Source of the DNA: Symsagittifera roscoffensis
Lineage: Eukaryota > Xenacoelomorpha > Acoela > Convolutidae
Reading direction: 5' to 3'
Assembly (NCBI RefSeq): GCF_963678635.1
Contig: NC_087064.1
Location: forward strand, 12,138,819-12,202,818
Length of the DNA stretch: 64,000 bases
Each line of letters starts with the position of its first letter. Positions within the stretch are counted from its first letter, which is position 1. Of this stretch, positions 9,933 to 21,405 are shown piece after piece. The notes beneath the pieces were generated by a model. It ran no database searches, had not been told where the DNA came from, and saw only the letters and a program-made list of their open reading frames with translations. The position numbers and the translations under genes are program-made.

Positions 9933-12085
9933 ATGTTTAATTTTGAACACTCACAAATTACACAAATCGAAATTGACAAATTAGCAAAACAACTGTTAAA
10001 AAATTCAACAGTCTACGCAACATCAAAATTTGAAGTTGGAAAAATCAGTTCATCACTACATCTCCTGTTAAAACCTGACGCATTTTTCAAAAAACAAAGA
10101 GCTAGTAAAGTACCAATTCATTTACACGACAAAGTAAATAGATTACTTGATATTTTAGAACAATACAAATTTATCTCACCAGTAAATAAAGAAGAACAAC
10201 CAAAAGGTAACACTTTTATCAACCCTGTTATCATTCTAGCAAAAGGAGAATCATAAAAATAGTTTTAGACGTTAGATACCTCAATTCACTAATTGACGAA
10301 TCGAAATGCAATTGGCCTATTGAACCAATACAAGTTATCTTAACAAAAATAAATGGAAAATACTTTACAACCGCAGATATGAATAGTGCATACAATCAAA
10401 TGCCACTAGATGAAGAATCACGTCGTTTAACACAATTTGTTATTGGAAATCAACAATATGAATTTAATCGCCTATTCTATGGAATTTCCATAGGACCAGC
10501 AGCATTTTCAGCTTTTATGAGTAAAATTTTTAGACCACTTAAACTCAAGAAAATCGCAATCACCTATTTGGATGATGTTTTTATGCAATCACGAACAAAA
10601 GAAGAAATGTTTACAGTTTTAGAGCACTATGATAGAATACTTCAGAACGAAAATCTGAAGGCCGCTCCCGATAAATCACACTTCTTTTTGACACGAGTTA
10701 ATTTTTTAGGACATAATTTAGAAAGAAACACAATCACTCCATTAAAATCACGCATTGATGCTATTCAAAAACTTCAACCACCAACAAACAAAAAGAAAAT
10801 CCAAGAATTCCTTGGAATGTTAAATTTCTTAAGCAAGTACGTTTATAAAATGCAATTATATTTAAGACCGTTCTATAATATCCTCAGACAACAAAATAAT
10901 TTTGAATGGACCACTGAACATCAAACACGATTTGAAGAAATTAAAAAACTTTTAACTGAACAAATTTCAAACACAATTCCAGATCCAAATCAACCATTCT
11001 ATGCAATGTGCGATGCTTCAAATTTTGGCATCGGCGCAGCATTACTACAATCACATAGTGGTACAAATAAAATGAACCTTATATCAGCAAATTCCTGATT
11101 ATTCACTCAAGCAGAGCTACGACTCTCAACTCTATTGAGAGAATGTACAGCTATAATTTATACACTTACAGAATATGAATTTCTGATACTTGGATCAAAA
11201 CATCCAACAGTTCTATTCACAGATCATAAACCAATCATTTTTCTATTTACACAAAAGTCAAATCCAAATCACCGAGTTTATAGATTTCAATTAATTCTAA
11301 TGAAATTTCCAAACTTATATATAGTTTGGACAGCAGGAAAGAATCTTGCATTACCAGATACATTAAGTCGAAATACACCACCTGAATTACTTACACGAAA
11401 AAGTACAGTTGAAAAACCAAAAAATATAAAATTTTACCTTGCAAAAGACGAAACATCACCCCGACTAGAATGCAAATATGCAGTAAAAACTGACATTGAC
11501 CAATCACAAATAAATAACCTACAACATTTTCCACTTTACTTAGATTGCCAAAGTAATCACTACGAAGTTGATCTACTAGGAACATCAACTTTCAAACCAA
11601 TTCCATACTCACAATGGATAAAAAATAACACCCAACAAAAACGAATAAAACACCACTCGTATAAAAAAGACTTTTTTCCATTAATTGAAAAAAAAAATTT
11701 AACTGATAAAATAAATTTATCAGGACCACAAACAAATGATTCAAAATACACAATATATCAAGTTTTTGACCTCCATGACCCACTTGACACAATTCCCCTA
11801 TCAAAATTAGAAATTGACATTATTTTTCTCCCTCCAACAAATAAAATTACACTTGAACTCTTACAGCAATATCAAAATCTTGACCCAGTAATTAGACAAC
11901 TAAAATCATGGCACAAATTCAAAACTAAGCCGGTAAAAGCAAATACCACAATTTTAGGAAATAAAACACTCCTCCGATATTTCCGAAAATTTAAAAATAC
12001 AACAATTAATGAAAACACAGACCTTCTAGAATATCAATTAAATGAATCTACAGTTCCCTTTAAGTATGATTCTCATAGCTTTTAA
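9933..12085 (+). pseudogene. element B reverse transcriptase and RNase H
   Basis: ATG 9,933 opens the RT N-terminus (frame 1 of 107 codons to TAA 10,254). A frameshift at about 10,250 moves the coding sequence into another frame, which contains the palm Asp in FTTADMNSAYNQM and the catalytic ITYLDDVFMQS at about 10,560. RNase H shows MCDASNFGIGAALLQ, then an in-frame TGA at 11,096-11,098 just before LFTQAELRLS, then LFTDHKPIIF and the terminus IVWTAGKNLALPDTLSRN. About 230 residues of connector follow before integrase. The frame is lost again at ~12,060, where an 8-base deletion relative to the fragment at ~16,995 separates RT from integrase. Ty3/gypsy-type, distinct from element A. Confidence 0.85.
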
Positions 12086-13508
12086 CATTTCACATACACA
12101 AAACATTAAAGGACACTCTGGATCAGAGAAAACATATTCAAACTTTACACAAAATTTTTATTTCCCAAATGCACCAATTTGGATAAAAGTATTATGCAAT
12201 GATTGTATAATAAGTCAGCTAAATAAACCTTATCCAAATCAAAAACAAATAGCACAAAAACAAGATTTTAAAGGACAAAGTTTATATTTTAACCATGGTA
12301 TTTCATTCGATACAAAAGGACCAGTTTCACCATCCTCTGAAGGAAATTCCTACATTTTGGTAATTGTTGATGCATTTACACATTATGTAGCACTCAACCC
12401 AGTACCACAATGTAATGCTTATTATGCTTACACAACACTTTATGAACATTGGATAGCTAAATTCGGATTACCCGAAATCTTAGTTACAGATAACGGTACA
12501 GAATTCATAAATAATGAAATCATCACACTATGTCACTTATATAACATCAAACATAAACCACGTACATCTCATGCACCTTGGACAAACGGCTTAGTCGAAG
12601 GTATGAACCGTTCACTACAAGAATACCTTAGATGTATCATAAATGGAAATGATACAAGATACACAGAATGGTCAGCAGATGTAAAATTTTTTCCCTCACC
12701 TTATAATTCACAATTTACGACAACTCTAGGAATGTCACCATACGAAATGGTTTTTAATCAAAAGCCACGTAAACCAATTATGTTTACAGCAAACTCTCAT
12801 AAAAATGCACAAGGTTAATGCCAACCAAATAAAGACTCAGTTTGTTATAACCTACCTTTACACACGCATAATGAAGATCATTTTCATCACCCACAAATCC
12901 TTAAATTAGCCTCCCGCACACACACTGAATGGATTTTAAATAGAGATAAAAAACACAATGAAATTTACCAAAGTGTAGCAAAAAAATTGTTACAAAGGCA
13001 AAACATTAACGAACAAATTAATTTACGCTTTACACCAGCCTCAGATTTAAAAATTGGAACATTTGTCTTAATACCTAATTTTAATACACTAAAAGGAATT
13101 TATAAAAACTTACAACCCCTTCGCAAAGGACCATATCAAATAATTGCCAACCCCACTGACGTAACATACAAAATTATCGATTCAAACCAAAAAGAAATTG
13201 TTCAACATCGGAACAATCTATTGCCCTACTACCCAAAAGAGTACGCACTACGCGAATTAACTCAATTATATTCTTTCACAGGTTTAAAAGTTATTCAAAA
13301 CCATCCACATACGGAAAAAGAAATAGATGAACAAAACGACATTCATCATGGAAAGCAAAATACGAAACCAACTACAACTCAAAACAATACAAAAAAGCTA
13401 GATCAAAAAATACCTCAAAAAGAAAGGAAAAATAGGAAAATGATAGAAAAAATTTTACGACAAGAAAAAGTCGAGATATCAGCACATAGAGAGTCATCAC
13501 GACTATGA
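12042..13508 (+). pseudogene. element B integrase, copy 2
   Basis: Near-identical to copy 1 (about 1% differences), with the HHCC region and all three DDE acidic residues present. One Cys of copy 1's CIICQ motif reads CIISQ here, so the zinc-binding Cys pair is damaged. In-frame TAA at 12,816-12,818, C-terminal domain continuing in the same frame to 13,508. The upstream RT frame overlaps it but is out of register. Confidence 0.8.
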
Positions 13509-14421
13509 AATCAACCACGTAAAAACTACAAAACATTCATCCCACAATCTAAAATATCAAAGAAAGTTGAATTTCAAAAACAACTTTAATTTTAAAATCC
13601 TCGCACCTCTCGATCATATTGAATCTTCATTTTTCAAAATAACATGCTGACAAAACACGCAACAATTCTAGTTCAAATTTAGCCAAGAGGAATCATTCAA
13701 TCCGTCACCTTCTATAACTATAACACCAACCTATTAGACGAAAGATATTAAACTCCAGGCATATCTATAACTATAACTTTACAACCTCCAGGTCAAAAAT
13801 AAGCAAACCACTCAGACTTGACAACTAAAATAAATACCACCATAATATCATAACCCTCCCTTATCTAATAACGCAAAGATCAACAATATTTTCCCAACTT
13901 AGAACTCAAAAACCCTCCAAAAAAATGGTAAATTAGCCCAAAGTAAAAATACGACCGTATTCATTTGGCCTAAAGTACAAAAATCTCAAAAATAACCCAG
14001 ATCACCTGAGAAATAAAAATAAAGCAAAGAGGACCTCCCGAACACCATAAAATTAGCCCCCAACAACTTTTCACAAAACTCAACCCACTTGTCAAAAAAT
14101 CAATAAATAACTCGACCACACTTGAATCTCGCCTCAAACAACAAAAAAACAAAAAATATTCGACAAAGAAATCATTTCTTAAATGCTCTTCTCTCGATCA
14201 GTCAATATCTTTAAAAATACAATTTTAACATTTTCATAAACTTTTTCACAATACTTAAACTTTTATTCATATTTCTCTTTGATACCTTTGAAGCTTTTAT
14301 AATAATTTTAATCATTTTTTGCAACATTTTTTAATTTTTCTACTCCCTATTTGAAATATATCTCCAACTTTCCCAAATCATTGACCATATTCACCGGTAC
14401 GATAATCCAAAATTTAATTAA
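13509..14421 (+). other. element B spacer between integrase and membrane ORF
   Basis: Up to ~14,020 this is a copy of 9,385-9,895; after that it is unique. A short + strand open stretch (about 14,028-14,225, Lys/Ser/Gln-rich, no ATG near its start) might be a relic of another coding region. The rest is AT-rich with no recognisable gene. The part from 14,369 on recurs at 17,508. Confidence 0.5.
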
Positions 14422-15753
14422 ATGATACGAACAGTTTTTAGTAGAACTGATATTTTTTTACTATTTGTAATTTTTATAACATTTTTATCATCCCTAATAT
14501 TGACAATGTGCAAATGTAAAAAAAAGGCAATAATCACAATCGCTTTAGCAACAATCCTTTTGATTCTTTTCCTTGAAGAATACTACAATAAACATAAATT
14601 TTTTCACTAGAAAAAATCAATCAGAATACTTTCAAAGATTGCTAACCAACAATCACACAATCAGTCTTCACCGACATCATCCCAAGAAAACCCGACAATA
14701 CCTACAACTACCCAAAACCCCCAAACATCCACACGAATTTCTTTCCAAGATAACCCATACACTTTTGAAGAACGACACCCTCGCTTATCCGAACCATTAG
14801 AACCAGTTCAGCGACAGGCACCCCTAAGTGAACCAACATATAATTTATACCCAACATTACCACAAGAATTAAGTAGAACAAGACATATTAGTCAAAATCA
14901 AAATACAATTGAAATAAATAGACAAATTATACATCCACGACGAAATAGAAATTTTCAAACCCCCCGAGTTCATTTTGATATACCCCAATCCCCATCACCA
15001 ATTACTCCAGAAAACCCAAATAGCACATTACCAGAAACCCCTACACTTCTTTCACAACGAAGCACCTCAAGTATACCCTCAGATTACTTAGGTTCAACAC
15101 CAACATCTGAACAAATAAGTGACAATCCCTTTAACCCCTCCAACCAAACATCACGACTACCATATTGGACAACACACTCATTCATACAAGGTGAACCAAA
15201 TTTAATAAATGACCCAATAGATATTTCTACGGATACAACAACAGCATCATCACTACCAGAAACATTATGACTACCATCAACACCATCAATAAACCAGATT
15301 TCACCGACGCTTTTCCCCCTAAATTTTCCAAATAACCTCGACGCTAGATATCGAGAACAATCATCAACAAATATCCCTTTAAGATTAGATTGGAACACGT
15401 TCACAGCACCCCCACCATTATTTGGACAACATCCAGAAAGTAACCGACTCCAAAATTGGGCACTCAATAGACTACAATATAGACAAGAAATCCACGAAGA
15501 TATTCGTGACCATAACATCCAAATACTCCAACAAAATAGTCTACAATTAAAATTCGAAATCACGATTAAACTTAACAACATTGTTCAACATCCTTACCCA
15601 TTAAACCCACCCAATATAAAAGCTCAATCGCTACCACCACCATTTATAAAAACTGAAGTAATATATAAGTACGACAGATATACCAAAAAGACAATTGGTT
15701 ACATCACATTTTATAACCCATACTCAGGATTATCATACACATGTGTATTCTAA
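14422..15753 (+). pseudogene. element B membrane-anchored Pro/Ser-rich ORF, copy 1
   Basis: ATG 14,422 starts 62 codons with two hydrophobic segments (roughly residues 10-30 and 38-52) separated by a short Cys/Lys loop. After an in-frame TAG at 14,608-14,610 the same frame stays open through ~220 Pro/Ser/Thr/Gln-rich residues, meets a TGA at about 15,268, and ends after an ordered-looking domain at TAA 15,751-15,753. The stop TAA overlaps the envelope start by TAAAAATG. The design (N-terminal membrane anchor, disordered stretch, C-terminal ~90-residue domain) resembles the accessory ORF downstream of env in having a Pro/Ser-rich region followed by a folded domain. No family recognised. Both internal stops are shared with copy 2. 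Confidence 0.5.
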
Positions 15754-15755
15754 AA

Positions 15756-16232
15756 ATGTTGATATTTCAACAAATTTTTTTTCTAATATTTTCCGATCAG
15801 AACACAAATCCTTCTCCTCGCACAGGACCCCAGGACCTATTAGTAACACACTACGATTGTGAAGAGAATGAACAAAAAACACTACACAAATAAGCAATAA
15901 ATCAAGTATCACAATGCGAAACAGAACCACAAGCTATAGAAACTACAAATGTAATAGCGACACTGTATTCAAAAGCCCGAGCAACAACAGTCGCAGGATA
16001 TAAATTTACAGCAACATTTTCCGAAAAGAAAGTACATTGTTCACAAGTTTCAAACGGAAATAAAAACCGACTTGACCACGAATCATTCTACCAAAGTCAT
16101 ATAGAACGACTTCTACATCTAAATCCCGATGATTGTAAAAACGAGCTACTCAGACTAAATATCACAAGAAATAAAAACACCGACAGAAAACTAGTATATT
16201 TTCAAGTCTTTGCCGATTCTGGACATAATTAA
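15756..16232 (+). pseudogene. element B envelope-like glycoprotein, N-terminal fragment (copy 1)
   Basis: The ATG at 15,756 follows the upstream stop by two bases. A short hydrophobic start (MLIFQQIFFLIF) looks like a signal peptide. The next ~140 codons hold spaced Cys residues (YDC near the start, then single Cys in QCE, HCS and DDC contexts) and one NIT sequon. An in-frame TAA is at 15,891-15,893. The fragment stops at a junction near 16,222 where the sequence jumps into RNase H. The signal peptide, YDC and Cys pattern recall glycoproteins of the chuvirus/BEL-Pao type, but that is an impression that needs a profile search. Confidence 0.45.
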
Positions 16233-16237
16233 TTCTA

Positions 16238-16990
16238 ATGAAATTTCCAAACTTACATATAGTTTGGACAGCAGGAAAGAATCTTGCATTACCAGATACA
16301 TTAAGTCGAAATACACCACCTGAATTACTTACACAAAAAACTACAATTGAAATACCAAAAAATATAAAATTTTACCTTGCAAAAGACGAAAAATCACCCC
16401 GACTACAATGCAAATATGCAGTATTAACTGACATTGTCCAATCACAAATAAATAACCTACAACATTTTCCACTTTACTTAGATTGCCAAAATAATCACTA
16501 CGAAGTTGACCCACTAGGAACATCAACTTTCAAACCAATTCCATACTCACAATGGATAAAAAATAACACCCAACAAAAACGAATAAAACACCACTCGTAT
16601 AGAAAAAAACTTTTTTCCATTAATTGAAAAAAAAATTTAACTGATAAAATAAATTTATCAGGACCAGAAACAAATGATTCAAAATACACAATATATCAAG
16701 TTTTTGACCTCCATGACCCACTTGACACAATTCCCCTATCAAAATTAGAAATTGACATTATTTTTCTCCCTCCAACAGATAAAATTACACTTGAACTCTT
16801 ACAGCAATATCAAAATCTTGACCCAGTAATTAGACAACTAAAATCATGGCACAAATTCAAAACTAAGGCGGTAAAAGCAAATACCACAATTTTAGGAAAT
16901 AAAACACTCCTCCGATATTTCCGAAAATTTAAAAATACAACAATTAATGAAAACACAGACCTTCTAGAATATCAATTAAATAATTCTACA
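16238..16990 (+). pseudogene. element B RNase H terminus and RT-IN connector fragment
   Basis: Copy of about 11,300-12,065 starting in IVWTAGKNLALPDTLSRN, with several per cent divergence from it. A frameshift in an A/T run near 16,605-16,630 breaks the connector. The 3' end keeps 8 bases (TGTCTCCC around 16,997) that are missing at ~12,060, so this older-looking fragment preserves the original RT-to-IN reading frame there. Confidence 0.7.
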
Positions 16991-17011
16991 GTTCCCTGTC
17001 TCCCTTTAAGT

Positions 17012-17450
17012 ATGATACTAATAGCTTTTAACATTTCACTTTCACAAAATACTAAAGGACACTCTGGATCAGAGAAAACATATTCAAACTTTACACAAAA
17101 TTTTTATTTCCCAAATGCACCAACTTGGATAAAAGTAATATGCAATGATTGTATAATATGTCAGCTAAATGAACCTTATCCAAATCAAAAACAAATAGCA
17201 CAAAAACAAGATTTTAAAGGACAAAGTTTATATTTTAACCATTGTATTTCATTCGATACAAAAGGACCAATTTCACCATCCTCTGAAGGAAATTCCTATA
17301 TTATGGTAATTGTTGATACATTTACACATTATGTAGCACTCAACCCAGTACCACATTGTAATGCTTATTTTTCTTACACAACACTTTATGAACACTGGAT
17401 AGCTAAATTAGGATTACCCAAAATCTTAGTTACAGATAACGGTACAGAAT
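17012..17450 (+). pseudogene. element B integrase, copy 3 (truncated)
   Basis: Starts in the same frame as the preceding connector. It has the zinc-binding region (CNDCIIC intact) and the first two catalytic Asp residues (LVIVDTFTHY-like and LVTDNGTEF), then ends abruptly at ~17,450. There it is fused to 58 bases that belong at 15,150-15,208 of the membrane/Pro-Ser ORF, and then at ~17,508 to the spacer sequence of 14,369. The third catalytic residue and the C-terminal domain are absent. Confidence 0.75.
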
Positions 17451-17562
17451 TCACGACTACCATATTGGACAACACACTCATTCACACAAGGTGAACCAAA
17501 TTTAATAACTTTCCCGAATCATTGACCATATTCACAGGTACGATAACCCAAAGTTTATTTAA

Positions 17563-18832
17563 ATGATACGAACAATTTTTAGTAGAACAGATATTTTTTT
17601 ACTATTTGTAATTTTTATAACATTTTTATCATCCCTAATATTGACAATGTGCAAATGTATAAAAAAGGCAATAATCACAATCGCTTTAGCAACAATCCTT
17701 TTGATTCTTTTCCTTGAAGAATACTACAATAAACATAAATTTTTTCACTAGAAAAAATCAATCAGAATACTTTCAAAGATTGCTAACCAACAATCACACA
17801 ATCAGTCTTCACCGACATCATCCCAAGAAAACCCGACAATACCTACAACTACCCAAAACCCCCAAACATCCACACGAATTTCTTTCCAAGATAACCCATA
17901 CACTTTTGAAGAACGACACCCTCGCTTATCCGAACCATTAGAACCAGTTCAGCGACAGGCACCCCTAAGTGAACCAACATATAATTTATACCGAACACAA
18001 CCACAAGAATTAAGTAGAACAAGACACATTAGTCAAAATCAAAATACAATTGAAATAAATAGACAAATTATACATCCACGACGAAATAGAAATTTTCAAA
18101 CCCCCCGAGTTCATTTTGATATACCCCAATCCCCATCACCAATTACTCCAGAAAACCCAAATAGCACATTACCAGAAACCCCTACACTTATTTCACAACG
18201 TAGCACCTCAAGTATACCCTCAGAATACTTAGACCCCTACACTTCTTTCACAACGTAGCACCTCAAGTATACCCTCAGATTAATAAATGACACAATAGAT
18301 ATTTCTACGGATACAACAACAGCATCATCACTACCAGAAACATTATGACTACCATCAACACCATCAATAAGCCAGATTTCACCGACGCTTTTCCCCCTAA
18401 ATTTTCCAAATAACCTCGACGCTAGATATCGAGAACAATCATCAAACAAATATCCCTTTAAGATTAGATTGGAACACGTTCACAGCACCCCCACCATTAT
18501 TTTGACAACATCCAGAAAGTAACCGACTCCACAATTGGGCACTCAATAGACTACAATATAGACAAGAAATCCACGAAGATATTCGTGACCATAACATCCA
18601 AATACTCCAACAAAATAGTCTACAATTAAAATTCGAAATCACGATTAAACTTAACAACATTGTTCAACATCCTTACCCATTAAACCCACCCAATATAAAA
18701 GCTCAATCGCTACCACCACCATTTATAACAACTGAAGTGATATATAAGTACGACAGATATACCAAAAAGACAATTGGTTACATCACATTTTATAACCCAT
18801 AGTCAGGATTATCATACACATGTGTATTCTAA
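17563..18832 (+). pseudogene. element B membrane-anchored Pro/Ser-rich ORF, copy 2
   Basis: Copy of 14,422-15,753 with the same two membrane segments, the same TAG (17,749-17,751) and the same TGA (about 18,347). It also has a ~58-base local duplication at 18,182-18,280 with loss of the ~120 bases that follow in copy 1, an extra A near 18,445, and a TAC-to-TAG change at about 18,800 near the C-terminus. Too damaged to be expressed as one protein. Confidence 0.55.
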
Positions 18833-18834
18833 AA

Positions 18835-21376
18835 ATGTTGATATTTCAACAAATTTTTTTTCTAATATTTTCCGATCAGAACACAAATCCTTCTCCTCGC
18901 ACAGGACCCCAGGACCTATTAGTAACACACTACGATTGTGAAGAGAATGAACAAAAAACACTACACAAATAAGCAATAAATCAAGTATCACAATGCGAAA
19001 CAGAACCACAAGCTATAGAAGCTACAAATGTAATAGCGACACTGTATTCAAAAGCCCGAGCAACAACAGTCGCAGGATATAAATTTACAGCAACATTTTC
19101 CGAAAAGAAAGTACATTGTTCACAAGTTTCAAACGAAAAAAAAACCGACTTGACCACGAATCATTCTACCAAAGTCATATAGAACGACTTCTACATCTAA
19201 ATCCCGATGATTGTAAATACGAGCTACTCAGACTAAATATCACAAGAAAAAAAAACACCGACAGAAAACTAGTATATTTTCAAGTCTTTGCCGACCGATT
19301 CTGTACATCAAGCAGAACTTGAAAGATATCAAGGACATATAAAACTAGATGAAAAATACCCATACAACGGCGCACACGGAAGATTAACTTATGACATACA
19401 CGATAAGCACTGGATACCACACATTGGAATAAATAATCCATCAAACTGCAAAGCAGACACAAAAAATAAAGGATATCAAGAAATAATGTTTTTCGATTGG
19501 AAAATACAACTCGAAAAAATACAACTCACACGATATTTATCCGACAACACAATGATCTATCAAGGAATTAGGTTACCTTGTAAAAACGATCAAGGTTATT
19601 GTGATCCTATAACACGGACACAAGCAACAATTGTTTGGTTTCCCGAAGATACATGCACAACATTTCAAGTAGCGAAAATACACGCTCGAATGTTAAAATT
19701 TCACGAAAAATATTTTATAGAATCAATTCCATACGAATAATTCCATCCATCACGAAAACAAAGTACTAATTTCTGAAATATCCATAATATAGAAAATAAA
19801 TTAACATGTTTCCAAATATATCAAGAAACAGAAATCGCATGCAAATACAGGAACCCACTTTACAAAACACAAAATTCTGAAATACTAGTTGAATACAAAA
19901 AAGGTTTTGACATGACCACTGAAAAAATAAAATTTGACCCTTATGCCACAGGTCATCCTCTAAACGAAGGAACATCATATATACCAGTTAACTTTTATAA
20001 AGCAATTGTCAACCTGGTGGAAAACTAAAGCCACATGACACTAGAAGTACACGTTTACAAGAACTATCACTAATGAATAACACTTATTTTGGTATTATCC
20101 ACTATGATATCCACTTAGATATGAAACTAGACTACACGATTAGTCGAATTTTTCAAGAAATGTCAGTCCCCGAATTAGAAACACTTCACCAACTATGCGA
20201 ATTAGAAAGGACACAAATCCTACAATCACTCGCACTAGCAGTATTAAAAATACCCTACGCAGGATATTTATTGTCAGGAAATAGATCAAGTTTTCTAGAC
20301 TATGAAGGAAATATTTTATGGTTTTATACTTGTACCAAAACGGTATCACCACTATATGTTTTTGAAGATAAACGCTGCTATAAAAGAATCCCTATATTTT
20401 ATAAAAATAAGGTACATTTTGTTGACACACTTTCAAGACGAACATATTTTTGGGATACCGCAGTCCCATGTGGATCAGAAAAAAGCCACAATGTAGTACA
20501 ATTGAACCCTGATGAAGATAAATATTATCTTCCTACTCCATACCCTACGTTAATGCAATCACTCAAAAAATTTTCACCCGAAAGCATCAGAGCTATTGGT
20601 CGTAATCCAAATATTGATTTACAATCAATTGGAATATATTCAAAATCAGATATCCAACACCACATTAGAACACAACAGTTCCAAAAATTATTAACACAAA
20701 TGGACACTATACAAAGACAATCAATTGATCAAAATTTACGAAAACTTGCCGAAACCGCAGGATTTGCAGATATTTATACACAAGATTATAGCGGATATTT
20801 TAAAGAAATTAAAGACTATATATATCTAAACGGTGAAAAATACAGACCACAAGATATTTCACCTATAAATTTTTTTAGCTTTGTTACCCTAAAAAATGAA
20901 ATTCTCGATTTTCTAGGATGGCCCTATAACATCTTAGAAAAATTAACTATCCTATACGCAATGTTTAACTTTATTGGATTTCTTTTTTCACTTTTAAAAG
21001 GAATCTATAACACATGCGCTATACACCCGCAAGTAAATAGACAAGCAAGTGTAGCACTCATACTATTTGCAGGATTTTTCTTCTAGACGCACAAATAAAA
21101 GCATATAATTCAAAAATAGCGACAAGACAGAACACGTACGACGAAGAACATAATAACATAGAAGTAACACCTACCGCACCACAGTTGCCACCCCTACCAC
21201 ATGGCCATCCCTTATCCTTAGTCCCACGTAATTTCCGAAACCTAGCAATAACACATAACCCAAATTTTAGACCAAATATATCGCAAAGTCCCATACAACA
21301 TATAATGACACATCATTCACAAGATGATAATACATATGAACAAATTATAGAACAACCCCATGCCACCGCTTTTTAG
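18835..21376 (+). pseudogene. element B envelope-like glycoprotein, long copy with breaks
   Basis: The ATG at 18,835 gives the same signal-peptide-like start as 15,756. Breaks visible: TAA 18,970 (shared with copy 1), a frameshift in an A-run at ~19,135, another at ~19,295, TAA 19,738, TGA 19,774, a frame change at ~20,010, and TAG 21,084 with the tail continuing in a shifted frame to 21,376. The ectodomain is Cys-rich (Cys in NPSNC, LPC, GYCDP, DTC contexts). The largest open block is 20,073-21,086 (337 codons) and ends in two hydrophobic segments (about residues 285-305 and 325-337) that would anchor it. Such glycoproteins mediate membrane entry in env-bearing retroelements. The family could be chuvirus/BEL-Pao-like; other origins are not excluded. 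Confidence 0.5.
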
Positions 21377-21405
21377 TCTCAAAATAATCTTTTTTTTTAG
21401 CCACG

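Noticed and set aside
11391-11804. Hydrophobic open frames on the - strand of element B
   Set aside because: They are antisense shadows of the A-rich RT connector; A-rich coding strand gives Phe/Leu-rich antisense frames.
15084-15581. 165-codon - strand open frame
   Set aside because: Antisense shadow of the Pro/Ser-rich ORF on the + strand, which has the better composition and a start context next to env.
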